Part shown: positions 11,038 through 19,898 of the stretch, piece after piece | Numbering within the stretch: position 1 is the first letter of the stretch | Layout: every line of letters begins with the position of its first letter | From: an uncultured Bacteroidia bacterium | GTDB taxonomy: Bacteria > Bacteroidota > Bacteroidia > Bacteroidales > Prolixibacteraceae | Direction of reading: 5' to 3' | Assembly: GCA_903907075.1 (NCBI GenBank) | Contig: CAIVMQ010000019.1 | Location: forward strand, 16,540 to 80,539 | DNA length: 64,000 nucleotides | Translations under genes and position numbers: made by a program | Notes under the pieces: model-generated | Told to the model about the DNA's origin: nothing | The model's database searches: none | Seen by the model: only the letters and a program-made list of their open reading frames with translations

Positions 11038-12405
11038 TTATTGTCTTAATGATTCAACTGGGTCTTTCTCAGCTGCTTTCTTGGCCGGCAGATAACCGAA
11101 GATAATGCCGATAAATACGGAAACCCCAAATGAGATAAAGATTGAAAATACAGAGATTATAGTCTTAATATCAAACATCGTCTGGATTATCTTCGAGAGC
11201 GCAACACCGAGAATTATCCCTATTATGCCACCTGCAACACTAATTAACGTCGACTCAGATAAGAACTGGAATACAATATCTTTGCGTGAAGCGCCAATTG
11301 CCTGACGTGTTCCGATCTCACGGATACGCTCCATCACCGAGGCAAGCATGATATTCATAATACCTATTCCCCCAACGATTAGGGAAATTCCTGCGATAGC
11401 ACCAAGAACAATATTGAAGATATTCTTCGTTTTTTGCTGCTGCTTCAGCAGTAATTCAGGAATGCTAATCTCAAAATCTCTGATGTCGTTATGTTTTCTG
11501 ATTAACATATTTCCTGCAATCTTTGCAGTTGAGGTTAATTGTTGAGTCTCTTTTACGCGAATTATAATTTTATCCAGTTGATTGGTATCCTCAATCTTAG
11601 GAGCGATCGCATTACTGCTTGAAAGACTGGCTTGTTTTACTTCGTCACTCTTGATTAATGCCCTATTGCGAAATCGAAGCAGCATTGTTTTTACTGGGAT
11701 AATAATGCTGTTGTCGGTGCTGCTTATCGCCATTGTTCCACTTCCAGTTCCTGCAAAACTTCTTTTTTCAATTACTCCAATGACCAGTAGCCAGATTTGT
11801 CCACATTTAATAAACTTTCCAACAGGATCAATTTGGTTAAAGAAAACATTCTTGATGTTACTACCTATGATGCAGACCGGATTCCCATCTTCGATATGTT
11901 GGTGATGAAAAAGTGTTCCGCTTTCAAGTTTAATATCAAATAAATTAAAATAAGTATTATCTGTTCCATCAAGTTTTATTGGACTACTGATATCATTAAG
12001 AATTGCAGTATAATTGAAGGTGATTATCGGACAAACATCTTGTACTGTAGGGATTACCTGTTTTATTGATTCAGCATCAAGCAGAGTAAGCCCTTTTGAA
12101 AATTTCTTTTTCGATCCTGTAAGTTGGTTTCCCTCGGTCGCAGCGCTGCTCTTGGTGTCGTTCGAACTTGCCCGGTCAGCTTGAAGTATTGGAGTAACAA
12201 TTATATTATTGACCCCGACCATTTTAATTTGCTCAAGAATCTCCTGCTCTGCTCCGTTCCCGATAGCCAACATACTAATTACTGCCGCAACGCCAAAAAT
12301 TATTCCCAAAGCGGTGAGCAGTGATTTTACTTTATTAGCAAAAATTGCCTCGACTGCAATTAAGACATTATAGGAATAGCGGTTATAATAGGCTCTTATC
12401 TTCAT
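11038..12405 (-). CDS. FtsX-like ABC permease, MacB type
   Basis: A 455-residue inner-membrane permease. It begins with the MacB_PCD pattern: EAIFANKVKSLLTALGIIFG and a first membrane helix at about residues 28-50. A large periplasmic domain follows (about residues 55-325). Three C-terminal helices then carry the FtsX core: GAIAGISLIVGGIGIMNIML, the coupling motif REIGTRQAIGASRKDIVFQF, and ISFGVSVFIGIIFGYLPAKK. The protein ends in AAEKDPVESLRQ, which is diagnostic for MacB-like permeases. It lacks a fused ATPase; the ATPase is the separate gene three positions downstream. Confidence 0.95.
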   Translation of the reverse strand: MKIRAYYNRYSYNVLIAVEAIFANKVKSLLTALGIIFGVAAVISMLAIGNGAEQEILEQIKMVGVNNIIVTPILQADRASSNDTKSSAATEGNQLTGSKKKFSKGLTLLDAESIKQVIPTVQDVCPIITFNYTAILNDISSPIKLDGTDNTYFNLFDIKLESGTLFHHQHIEDGNPVCIIGSNIKNVFFNQIDPVGKFIKCGQIWLLVIGVIEKRSFAGTGSGTMAISSTDNSIIIPVKTMLLRFRNRALIKSDEVKQASLSSSNAIAPKIEDTNQLDKIIIRVKETQQLTSTAKIAGNMLIRKHNDIRDFEISIPELLLKQQQKTKNIFNIVLGAIAGISLIVGGIGIMNIMLASVMERIREIGTRQAIGASRKDIVFQFLSESTLISVAGGIIGIILGVALSKIIQTMFDIKTIISVFSIFISFGVSVFIGIIFGYLPAKKAAEKDPVESLRQ

Positions 12406-12525
12406 ACGAAGTTCGTTTGCATTTAGTTATATACAATGAGTATACTGTAAAGTTAATTTTCAAATTTCAATTTTTTTTGGCTAATGGGAGATTTATTCAA
12501 TTTATTGCCCAGAGATGCGGTATGT

Positions 12526-13878
12526 TTAAACGTTACTTTTCTTAGCTGTTTTAACTGAATCTGCTGGTGCCGCATTAACCGGCTCATCACTTATTTGCTT
12601 CAATTCATTGTGTTTGCGAACTTGATCCCTATAGATTTCCCAACCTACAGTTTCAATCTCTTCGGGTTTTTCAGGCTCATTTAAAAGTAGTATTCCGTCT
12701 TTCTCAACACCTTTATTGACAATCACATAATTCTCATTCTCATCTCCTAGGTCAATGATTTGCCTAACCACCTTATTTTTTTTGATATAGACATATTTTG
12801 TTGAATCTGTTTCAAATACAGCTTCTAAGGGGATATATAACTTATCATTGTAGGCTCCGGTCTGAATCAAATTACCTGTGGTCATGGCTGGTTTTAACTC
12901 ACGGTCACTGCCGAAGACTCTAATGTTAACTTCAAAGACCTTTGAGTCACTTTTAGGCATTGGCTGTCCAATATTGGCTACAGATATTACTTCACCTTTT
13001 AATTCTTTTGCCGGAAATGCATCGATACTTAAAGCTACAGGCTGACCCACTTTTATTTTTGCAATATCAATTTCGTTAATGTAGGTCTCCGATATCAATT
13101 TTGTCATGTCAGGCAAAGTGGCTATAATGGGATTCCAAGGGGTTAATACCGATCCAATTTGTATTTTTATTCCAAATCGATCTTTGGCATATAAGACCAT
13201 TCCGGGTTTAGGAGCCTTAATAATTAAGGCATCATAAAGTTTAAGCAGATTGTCAACCCGTTGTTGCTTGAGATTAAAATCAATATTTCGTCGTTCCATT
13301 TGAGAACGCAATTGTCGTTGCCTCATTTCGAGCCCTTTAATATCTTGTTCCAGCTTCCGCTCAACCTTGCCAAGATCCATTTGTGCTTTTTTTATGACCG
13401 ATGGAGACTCGTAAACCGATTCTGCCAGAACGATTTTCTGCTCTTCAACATCCGATTTTGAGTTAACAATGATATCGCGATAGTTGCTCAGACTTAAATT
13501 TGAATCAAGCTTTGCGTCTTCTATCGTTGAGGCTGCAGTCTCCAATTCTAACCTAGCAGCTGTCAGTACCTCTTCAATAACTTTATGGTCTAGCGTGGCA
13601 ATATATTGCCCAGAGTCAACAACACTACCTTCCTCAATTAGATCGGTAATTTTAATCTCGTAAATCCGTACATTCTGACTCGAGAGCACTGCAGGAAGAA
13701 TAATATTCTCTGAATTTTCTGACTTTAGTTGACCTGAGGTGTGAATCTTAACTTCTACCTGCCCTTTCATCACCTTACAGGTTATCTCTTCGACATTCGA
13801 TTTTTTGCTGCGGTAAAATATAATCGATACAATCAGTAGCAATATTGCAATTATACTTAGTACTTTTTTTATCTTCAT
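12526..13878 (-). CDS. HlyD/MacA-type periplasmic adaptor (second of two)
   Basis: A 450-residue membrane-fusion protein starting at the ATG at 13876-13878; a slightly longer reading from a TTG is less likely. It has one N-terminal membrane helix, a lipoyl half with LIEEGSVVDSGQYIATLDHK, a coiled-coil hairpin at about residues 95-205, the second half (IIKAPKPGMVLYAKD), and barrel segments ending with KPAMTTGNLIQTG. The C-terminus is extended and charged, ending NAAPADSVKTAKKSNV. It is separated from the permease by about 120 bases. Two adaptors in one cluster suggest either a hetero-oligomeric adaptor ring or alternative pump assemblies (inference). Confidence 0.92.
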   Translation of the reverse strand: MKIKKVLSIIAILLLIVSIIFYRSKKSNVEEITCKVMKGQVEVKIHTSGQLKSENSENIILPAVLSSQNVRIYEIKITDLIEEGSVVDSGQYIATLDHKVIEEVLTAARLELETAASTIEDAKLDSNLSLSNYRDIIVNSKSDVEEQKIVLAESVYESPSVIKKAQMDLGKVERKLEQDIKGLEMRQRQLRSQMERRNIDFNLKQQRVDNLLKLYDALIIKAPKPGMVLYAKDRFGIKIQIGSVLTPWNPIIATLPDMTKLISETYINEIDIAKIKVGQPVALSIDAFPAKELKGEVISVANIGQPMPKSDSKVFEVNIRVFGSDRELKPAMTTGNLIQTGAYNDKLYIPLEAVFETDSTKYVYIKKNKVVRQIIDLGDENENYVIVNKGVEKDGILLLNEPEKPEEIETVGWEIYRDQVRKHNELKQISDEPVNAAPADSVKTAKKSNV

Positions 13879-14049
13879 AATCTTTGGTTTCAAACCTGAA
13901 ATTTGAGTAGCTGCTAATATTATTGCCCTTAAATAGATACTAAAATAACTGCGGCAATTTTCTTTTCTGTGCTTTGATTCTCGGAGATAAAGATACGAAT
14001 AGAAATGATTATTCCTTTACTTGTACGTTAACGGTTATTGACTTTTTGA

Positions 14050-14805
14050 TCAAAACCGATGAATAAAATTTTCCTTCTGTAATCCTGCTTTTAGTAGTAC
14101 TAATCCTGTTTCAAAATGGTCCAATGTGATTTGTACATTCTTATCTTCAGTAATCCCTCTCCATATTTTTTCCATGGCTTGAGAATGATGTATCCCTCTT
14201 ACAATTATTACCTTTGGTGGGTGACTGCATTGAACGTGTTTCTTTAAACTGTTTTCTGTCCTTTGCGGATTCCAAGGGTCATTAATTAAAACGAATTCGG
14301 GATTTTCCGTTACAGCCGAGTAATCAGAAAGGTACTCGATATTGGCAATGTTGCTTTGCTCAAGAAGATTTTCTGTAACTATTTTTAATTCAATAGATTC
14401 TATTATTTGCCATACCTGGATAGAGGGGATCGCTAGCCCCATTGCTCCCAGATGAACTCCAAGAGAAGGACCATAACTGAGTACAGTTTTAGGTTTGAAT
14501 TCACGAATTAAACGAAATAGTAAGTTGCAATACTTTTCAGGGAGTTCTAATTGACGGTAGAGTTTTCTGTATTTTTGTTTCTCAATATTCGCATTAGAAA
14601 AGATGGAAAGGGTCGTAGGATCTTTCAATTCGTGCAACGATTCGCTTGATTTCTGTCTGAGTATTTTTAAAATCGTATATTCCGGATATTTTTTCTTATC
14701 CTCTATAACTGTTGTGATTAATCGAAATAAGAATGGGGAATGAATTTGATGTCCGCCACGATGGCGTGCAGCTTTTAAATAACGTAAACGGCTTAAAGTA
14801 AGCAT
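14050..14805 (-). CDS. Putative SAM-dependent methyltransferase, Bacteroidota-type
   Basis: A 251-residue cytosolic protein whose opening RLRYLKAARHRGGHQIHSPFLFRLI matches a Bacteroidota group usually labelled class I methyltransferase (HSPFVF-like block). The middle KTVLSYGPSLGVHLGAMGLA resembles a weak AdoMet-binding loop, followed by QVWQIIES where the acidic ribose-binding residue is expected, and ENPEFVLINDPWNP. The substrate is unknown. It stands alone between the efflux cluster and the divergent recG. The glycine-rich loop is degenerate, so catalytic activity is not certain. Confidence 0.7.
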   Translation of the reverse strand: MLTLSRLRYLKAARHRGGHQIHSPFLFRLITTVIEDKKKYPEYTILKILRQKSSESLHELKDPTTLSIFSNANIEKQKYRKLYRQLELPEKYCNLLFRLIREFKPKTVLSYGPSLGVHLGAMGLAIPSIQVWQIIESIELKIVTENLLEQSNIANIEYLSDYSAVTENPEFVLINDPWNPQRTENSLKKHVQCSHPPKVIIVRGIHHSQAMEKIWRGITEDKNVQITLDHFETGLVLLKAGLQKENFIHRF

Positions 14806-14867
14806 TGTGCTATTTGATGGATTAAGGTGGTAAAACTAAGAAAGAATTGGTAAAGATTTAGTAGCAG

Positions 14868-14898
14868 TTTGTAAAACTGTAATTTTCGTGTAAGTTTG
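14868..14898 (+). promoter_or_regulatory. Candidate full Bacteroidota promoter for recG (TTTG-N19-TAAGTTTG)
   Basis: TTTG at 14868-14871 and TAAGTTTG at 14891-14898 match both boxes of the Bacteroidota promoter consensus with exactly 19 bases between them. The recG ATG begins only four bases after the -7 box. Transcription from this promoter would therefore start at or near the start codon, leaving little or no leader. Confidence 0.55.
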
Positions 14899-14902
14899 TT
14901 TT

Positions 14903-17008
14903 ATGGCGGGAATATTAGCACAGGATATTAAATTTCTTCCGGGAATGGGCCCGCGAAAGGCGCTTGTTCTAAATCAGGAACTGAAAGTTTTTACACTTGG
15001 TGATCTGATCTATTATTTCCCCTATAAATATGTAGACCGAACAAAGTTCTACACAATTAAAGAAATTACCACTCTGCTTCCCTATATTCAGGTAAAAGGG
15101 AAACTTATGGGTATGGAGGTTATTGGTATTGGTCGCAACCAGCGATTGGTTGGTTATCTCAATGATGGTACCGGAGTTCTTGAGTTAATATGGTTCCAAG
15201 GGATTAAATTTATTACCCAGACTGTTAAGACTGGCGTCGAATATATTGCTTTTGGGAAGCCAACAGAATTTAACGGTCAGTTTAGCATTGTTCATCCTGA
15301 GCTAGATGAGTATGTTCCTGATTCAACAAAGAAAGAAGGATATATTCAGGCATTTTACAATACTTCAGAGAAGCTTAAAAGCAATTTTATACACTCAAAG
15401 AATATTTTAAAGTTTCAATATGCGGCACTTCAGCTAGCGCGTGGAACAATTTTTGAATCAATGCCTGGATGGCTGGTTCAGAAACTTGGTATGCTTGGGC
15501 TTGAATCGGCATTAATTAATATTCATTTCCCCCAAAATCCTCAGGTCTTACGAGATGCTGAATATCGACTTAAATTTGAGGAGCTGTTCTATATTCAGCT
15601 TAAATTACTTCATCTAAAAGCTGACCGCTATAAGAAGTTCAAGGGACATGTATTCACTAAGGTTGGGAATTATTTTAACGATTTTTTTTATAGTCATCTG
15701 CCTTTTGAGCTTACTAATGCACAAAAACGGGTAATCCGAGAGATTCGAAAAGATATGGGCTCAGGTCGACAGATGAACCGACTTTTGCAAGGTGATGTGG
15801 GAAGTGGAAAAACAATGGTTGCCTTAATGTCTGCTCTTATTGCAATGGATAACGGATTTCAATGCTGTCTTATGGCCCCTACTGAAATACTTGCTAATCA
15901 ACATTTTATTTCTATTCAGAAATTTCTTGGAGACATGTCGGTAAAGGTAAAACTACTTACGGGATCAACTAAGAAAGGGGAGAGGGCAATTATTCATTCT
16001 GATTTGCTTAGTGGTAATTTAAATCTGATTATTGGAACTCATGCTTTGTTAGAGGATATTGTTCAATTTGAATCGCTGGGCCTTGTAATTATTGATGAAC
16101 AGCATCGATTTGGTGTAACACAACGGGCAAAACTTTGGCGTAAAAACTTTGTCCCACCTCATGTGCTGGTTATGACTGCAACTCCGATTCCCCGAACATT
16201 GGCTATGACTGTTTACGGGGATCTTGATGTTTCAGTTATTGATGAGCTACCGCCCGGACGGAAACCAATTAGAACAGTCCATTATTTTGAGAATAAAAGG
16301 GCTCAGACTTACGATTTTATCCGAAATGAAATTGCTGAAGGTCGCCAGATTTATATCGTTTATCCATTAATCTCAGAATCTGAAAAGTTGGATTATAAAA
16401 ATCTTGAAGAGGGCTATGAACAGATTATCAAAGCATTTCCTATGCCCGATTACGCCATTGGAATGGTGCATGGACGGATGAAACCGGCGGCTAAAGATTT
16501 GGAAATGCAACGATTTAAGAATCGTGAAACTCAAATCCTTGTCGCGACAACAGTAATTGAAGTTGGTGTTGACGTACCTAATGCTTCTGTGATGATTATT
16601 GAGAGTTCGGAACGTTTTGGATTATCCCAACTTCATCAGTTACGAGGACGTGTGGGACGGGGTGCTGAACAATCTTTCTGTATCTTATTAAGTGGATTTA
16701 AACTTGGCGCTGAGAGTCGCAAGCGGATAGAAACAATGGTGGCTACAAATGATGGCTTCGAAATCGCAGAGGTTGATATGCGTCTTCGAGGACCCGGCGA
16801 TATCGAAGGGACTCAACAAAGTGGAATAGCTTTCGATTTAAAAATAAGTAATCTCGCCAAAGATGGACAGATTCTTCAGTATGCCCGTGATATTGCAGAT
16901 TCAATAATTTCACAAGACCCACTATTAGAACAACCATTAAATGATATTCTTAAGAAACAATTAATTGCCTTAAAGAAAAATCATTTGAATTGGGGGTCAA
17001 TAAGTTAG
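14903..17008 (+). CDS. recG: ATP-dependent DNA helicase RecG
   Basis: A 701-residue superfamily 2 helicase that remodels stalled forks and Holliday junctions. The N-terminal wedge/OB domain begins DIKFLPGMGPRKALVLNQEL and includes YKYVDRTKFY and the OB core around residues 60-135. The helicase core has Walker A GDVGSGKT (residues 297-304), the RecG-type motif II DEQHRFGVTQR, motif III VMTATPIPRTLAMT, and the C-terminal blocks VATTVIEVGVDVPNA, SERFGLSQLHQLRGRVGRG and LRGPGDIEGTQQSG. Length and order are standard. The start chosen is the first ATG; it gives the usual RecG N-terminus. It is transcribed away from the methyltransferase-like gene. Confidence 0.98.
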   Translation: MAGILAQDIKFLPGMGPRKALVLNQELKVFTLGDLIYYFPYKYVDRTKFYTIKEITTLLPYIQVKGKLMGMEVIGIGRNQRLVGYLNDGTGVLELIWFQGIKFITQTVKTGVEYIAFGKPTEFNGQFSIVHPELDEYVPDSTKKEGYIQAFYNTSEKLKSNFIHSKNILKFQYAALQLARGTIFESMPGWLVQKLGMLGLESALINIHFPQNPQVLRDAEYRLKFEELFYIQLKLLHLKADRYKKFKGHVFTKVGNYFNDFFYSHLPFELTNAQKRVIREIRKDMGSGRQMNRLLQGDVGSGKTMVALMSALIAMDNGFQCCLMAPTEILANQHFISIQKFLGDMSVKVKLLTGSTKKGERAIIHSDLLSGNLNLIIGTHALLEDIVQFESLGLVIIDEQHRFGVTQRAKLWRKNFVPPHVLVMTATPIPRTLAMTVYGDLDVSVIDELPPGRKPIRTVHYFENKRAQTYDFIRNEIAEGRQIYIVYPLISESEKLDYKNLEEGYEQIIKAFPMPDYAIGMVHGRMKPAAKDLEMQRFKNRETQILVATTVIEVGVDVPNASVMIIESSERFGLSQLHQLRGRVGRGAEQSFCILLSGFKLGAESRKRIETMVATNDGFEIAEVDMRLRGPGDIEGTQQSGIAFDLKISNLAKDGQILQYARDIADSIISQDPLLEQPLNDILKKQLIALKKNHLNWGSIS

Positions 17009-17025
17009 TACGTTTCCAGGGAACC

Positions 17026-17043
17026 GACTAATGGCTTTTAGTC
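17026..17043 (+). terminator. Weak hairpin after recG
   Basis: GACTAA and TTAGTC pair around a 6-base loop, 18 bases after the recG stop, followed by the AT-rich ATCAATTTTG. The stem is short and the T-tract interrupted, so this is only a possible terminator. Confidence 0.3.
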
Positions 17044-17116
17044 ATCAATTTTGTCTATTTAACAATTAATTGATATTTTATAAGCTCAGATCATTTTTTT
17101 CTAAGAACAAAAATCC

Positions 17117-17124
17117 TACTTTTG
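17117..17124 (+). promoter_or_regulatory. Candidate -7 element for the MgtE_N/CBS-NRAMP operon
   Basis: TACTTTTG matches TAnnTTTG. A start about 7 bases further on would give a 5' leader of roughly 120 bases, much longer than usual in this window, ending in a hairpin that covers the ribosome-binding site. No clear -33 box is present. Confidence 0.4.
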
Positions 17125-17220
17125 CGCAACAAATCAATCTAATTTTACGAATGGACGAAGGGCCTGCGGAAATATTTTTTATTAACCTGATATAGCGGGA
17201 TCGCCACATTTCTGTTTGCG

Positions 17221-17248
17221 CTCCTTGCAATATCCTAACAGCAAGGAG
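17221..17248 (+). promoter_or_regulatory. Leader hairpin that would sequester the Shine-Dalgarno of the Mg-sensor gene
   Basis: CTCCTTGC and GCAAGGAG form a perfect 8-base stem around a 12-base loop. The right arm contains AAGGAG, the only textbook Shine-Dalgarno that I noticed in the window, placed 6 bases before the ATG at 17255. Folding would block initiation. The stem could extend by two further pairs across a small internal loop. This is the geometry of a translational switch, such as a riboswitch expression platform or a protein-binding operator. I do not recognise a known aptamer in the upstream 90 bases. Confidence 0.5.
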
Positions 17249-17254
17249 GTGCTC

Positions 17255-18523
17255 ATGACATCAATTACCACATTCTATTTAAGTCGGGTTATTGGGAGGA
17301 AGGTTTTTAATCCCAATGGTCAGAGCCTTGGCACCATAAAGGATCTCTTAGTTGATCCGGACTCTTCCAATTATCCTACCGGGCATCCGGTTGTAAAAGG
17401 GATTAAGCTCAAAGTAAATAAAGATATTGTCTATTATTCCTTTGACAATTTTCATATCGAAAAGGTTAATGGCGTAGTGAAATGTATTTGTGACGATTTA
17501 ATAGAACTCTCAAAAGAGGAATCTGAAAATAGCCTTTTTCTTGTCGAAGCCGTTCTTGATAACCAAATAGTGGATCTAAACGGTAGAAAACTCGTTCGGG
17601 TAAATGATGTGCGTTTAGTTACCATAAGTAGTGGCACATTTGCTGTGGCTGTCGATATTGGGATAGAGGGCTTGTTGCGCAGAATTGGAATTGCACGTCC
17701 TTTGAAATATGTCATTGGGCTTTTCGGAGGGACGATCCCATCCAAGTTTATACTTTGGGAAGATGTTGAAACTATAGATTTCTCAAATTTAAATATTAAG
17801 CTTTCAAAAAGTTATGCAAAGCTTCAAACGCTACATCCCTCTGATTTAGCAGATATTATTGAAGATCTAGGTCGAAAGGCTAGTGCAGAGGTGTTTTCTG
17901 CTCTCGATGAAGAGAAGGCAGCTGATGTAATGGAAGAACTGGATACCGAAACCCAGTTGCATATCCTTGAAAGCCTCTCTATTGAAAAAGCTGCTGACGT
18001 TCTTGATAAGATGCCAGCCGATGAGGTTGCCGACATCCTCGATGCATTGGAGGATGATAAGGCCGAATTGCTACTCAATGAAATGGAGAAAGATACCTCT
18101 CAGGAGGTTCGTGAATTGCTCGTTTATCCTGATCATACCGTAGGAAGTATCATGTCATCAGAGGTGCTATCCTTTAATCAGAATACCACTGTCGAAGAGG
18201 TACTCGCTGAACTTAGAGATAAGAAACCTGAATTCGAAACTTTTTATAACTTTTTCGTTATCGATGAGAATGAAATCCTTCTGGCTACATTCTCAATCCG
18301 TGACGTTGTTATCTCTCCACCTGAATTGCAGATTCGGCAGATCATGAAGCCTTCACCCGTTCATCTAAGAGATTATCAGAAGATTAATGAGATTGCAGAG
18401 ATCGTATCGAAGTATAACTTGTTGGCTATACCTGTAGTTGACAAAAAGAATGTACTTAAAGGGATGGTTGTTATTGACGATATCATTGAGGATTTAATCA
18501 GAAAACGTCGGACAAATAAATAG
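17255..18523 (+). CDS. Soluble PRC-barrel/MgtE_N/CBS protein (cytosolic Mg-sensor module without channel)
   Basis: A 422-residue protein, starting at the ATG six bases after AAGGAGG rather than at an upstream TTG. Two PRC-barrel-like segments (about residues 6-80 and 88-165) precede the superhelical MgtE N domain (about residues 180-285: HPSDLADIIEDLG, EEKAADVMEELD, IEKAADVLDKMPADEVADIL) and a pair of CBS domains (about residues 295-415, beginning DHTVGSIMSSEVLSF). In MgtE channels, N plus CBS domains bind Mg and gate the pore. Here the five-helix channel domain is missing and the protein ends after the CBS pair. The NRAMP-family transporter gene follows after 10 bases, so this is likely its regulatory partner (inference). 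Confidence 0.9.
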   Translation: MTSITTFYLSRVIGRKVFNPNGQSLGTIKDLLVDPDSSNYPTGHPVVKGIKLKVNKDIVYYSFDNFHIEKVNGVVKCICDDLIELSKEESENSLFLVEAVLDNQIVDLNGRKLVRVNDVRLVTISSGTFAVAVDIGIEGLLRRIGIARPLKYVIGLFGGTIPSKFILWEDVETIDFSNLNIKLSKSYAKLQTLHPSDLADIIEDLGRKASAEVFSALDEEKAADVMEELDTETQLHILESLSIEKAADVLDKMPADEVADILDALEDDKAELLLNEMEKDTSQEVRELLVYPDHTVGSIMSSEVLSFNQNTTVEEVLAELRDKKPEFETFYNFFVIDENEILLATFSIRDVVISPPELQIRQIMKPSPVHLRDYQKINEIAEIVSKYNLLAIPVVDKKNVLKGMVVIDDIIEDLIRKRRTNK

Positions 18524-18533
18524 GGTTAGTGCA

Positions 18534-19790
18534 ATGTTGAAGATTAAAAATAAAAAATCATTTTTTCAAAAACTCGGTTTGTTCATGGCTATTTTGGGCC
18601 CGGGAATAATTACCGGAAGCGTGGATAATGATGCAGGGGGAATTACAACCTATTCTGTTGCCGCTGCCGTATATGGGTATAATCTAATCTGGACCCTTAT
18701 CCCTTCATTTATTGTCCTAGTGGTAATTCAGGAGATGAATGCCCGAATGGGAATAGTAACAGGGAAAGGGCTTGCCGATTTGATCCGCGAAAATGCGGGG
18801 GTAAAAATTACCTTCTTTATCTTTATTGGATTGTTATTTGCCGATATTGGCAATACCACAACCGAATTTGCCGGAGTGGCCGGAAGTATGGAAGTCTTTG
18901 GGGTTAGTAAATATATCTCCGTGCCTGTGGTCGGTTTTTTAGTCTGGTTCCTGGTTGTGAAGGGGACCTATAAAATTGCAGAGCGTATCTTCCTGCTTTT
19001 TAGTGTCTCTCTATTGATGTACGTGGTCTCGGCACTCATGGGCAAGCCACATTGGGGCGAAATAGGAGAGGCCATTGTCCATCCACAGCTTGAGATTAAC
19101 TCACAAAGCCTCGCTATGATTATAGGTATAATCGGGACTACAATAGCTCCATGGATGCAATTTTATATGCAGTCCTCTGTAATCGAAAAGGGGCTTAAAA
19201 TGAAACAGTTTAAATATTCGCTGATCGATATTGTCGTGGGCTGTATCGCCACCGTAGTGGTGGCATTTTTTATCATGGTGGCTTGTGCTTCAACATTACA
19301 CGAGAATGGAATTCAGATCCATGAAGCTAAGGATGCCGCACTGGCACTAAAACCTCTCGCTGGAGCCTTTGCATCTCAACTCTTTGCTTTTGGACTCTTT
19401 ATTGCCTCAATCTTTTCAGCAACTATATTGCCCTTGGCAACAGCTTTCTACGTTTGTGAAGCCTTCGGTTTTGAGGCCGGCATTGACAAAAAATGGGATG
19501 AAGCCAAAGAGTTTTATATCCTTTATACCGGTATTCTTATTATTGGCGCCGCTATTATCCTAATCCCTAATGCCCCATTGATCTCAATTTCGTTGTGGAC
19601 CCAGGTTATTAACGGGATGTTGCTCCCTGTTGTTTTGGTTTGTATGATCCTGTTGGTTAATAATAAAAAAATCATGGGCAAATATGTCAATAAGCTTGCC
19701 AATAATATCATTGGTTGGAGCGCTGTAATTGTGCTTGTTGTGCTATCATTATTTTTGCTTCTGATGCCACTATTTAGTCACGGAAATTAA
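18534..19790 (+). CDS. NRAMP (SLC11) family divalent cation transporter, Mg-transporter-like (NRMT) ion site
   Basis: A 418-residue inner-membrane protein with about 11 helices and the NRAMP fold. In helix 1 the usual ion-binding DPGN is replaced by D33-A34-G35-G36 (within GSVDNDAGGI), and in helix 6 the usual MPH is A205-P206-W207 (TTIAPWMQ). In classical Mn/Fe NRAMPs the Asn and Met are metal ligands. Asn to Gly and Met to Ala are the changes reported for NRAMP-related Mg transporters, so Mg (possibly Mn) is the likely substrate. It follows the MgtE_N/CBS gene by 10 bases, supporting Mg homeostasis. Family membership is certain; the ion specificity is inferred. Confidence 0.93.
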   Translation: MLKIKNKKSFFQKLGLFMAILGPGIITGSVDNDAGGITTYSVAAAVYGYNLIWTLIPSFIVLVVIQEMNARMGIVTGKGLADLIRENAGVKITFFIFIGLLFADIGNTTTEFAGVAGSMEVFGVSKYISVPVVGFLVWFLVVKGTYKIAERIFLLFSVSLLMYVVSALMGKPHWGEIGEAIVHPQLEINSQSLAMIIGIIGTTIAPWMQFYMQSSVIEKGLKMKQFKYSLIDIVVGCIATVVVAFFIMVACASTLHENGIQIHEAKDAALALKPLAGAFASQLFAFGLFIASIFSATILPLATAFYVCEAFGFEAGIDKKWDEAKEFYILYTGILIIGAAIILIPNAPLISISLWTQVINGMLLPVVLVCMILLVNNKKIMGKYVNKLANNIIGWSAVIVLVVLSLFLLLMPLFSHGN

Positions 19791-19898
19791 TGTAATGTCT
19801 TGATTTGCAAATTATAACTTGAAATAAAATCTTCTTTTTAAGAGTTAGTAATTGTATTTTTTAAATTGGGATAAAGAGATAAAAATCGGCATTAAGAT

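Noticed and set aside
11582..11905. Plus-strand frame of 107 codons inside the FtsX-like permease
   Set aside because: Antisense to a clear MacB-type permease domain; hydrophobic by mirror coding of the permease.
17452..18078. Minus-strand frames opposite the MgtE_N/CBS gene
   Set aside because: Antisense shadows rich in Ser caused by the repeated Asp/Glu codons of the MgtE helices; no domain features.
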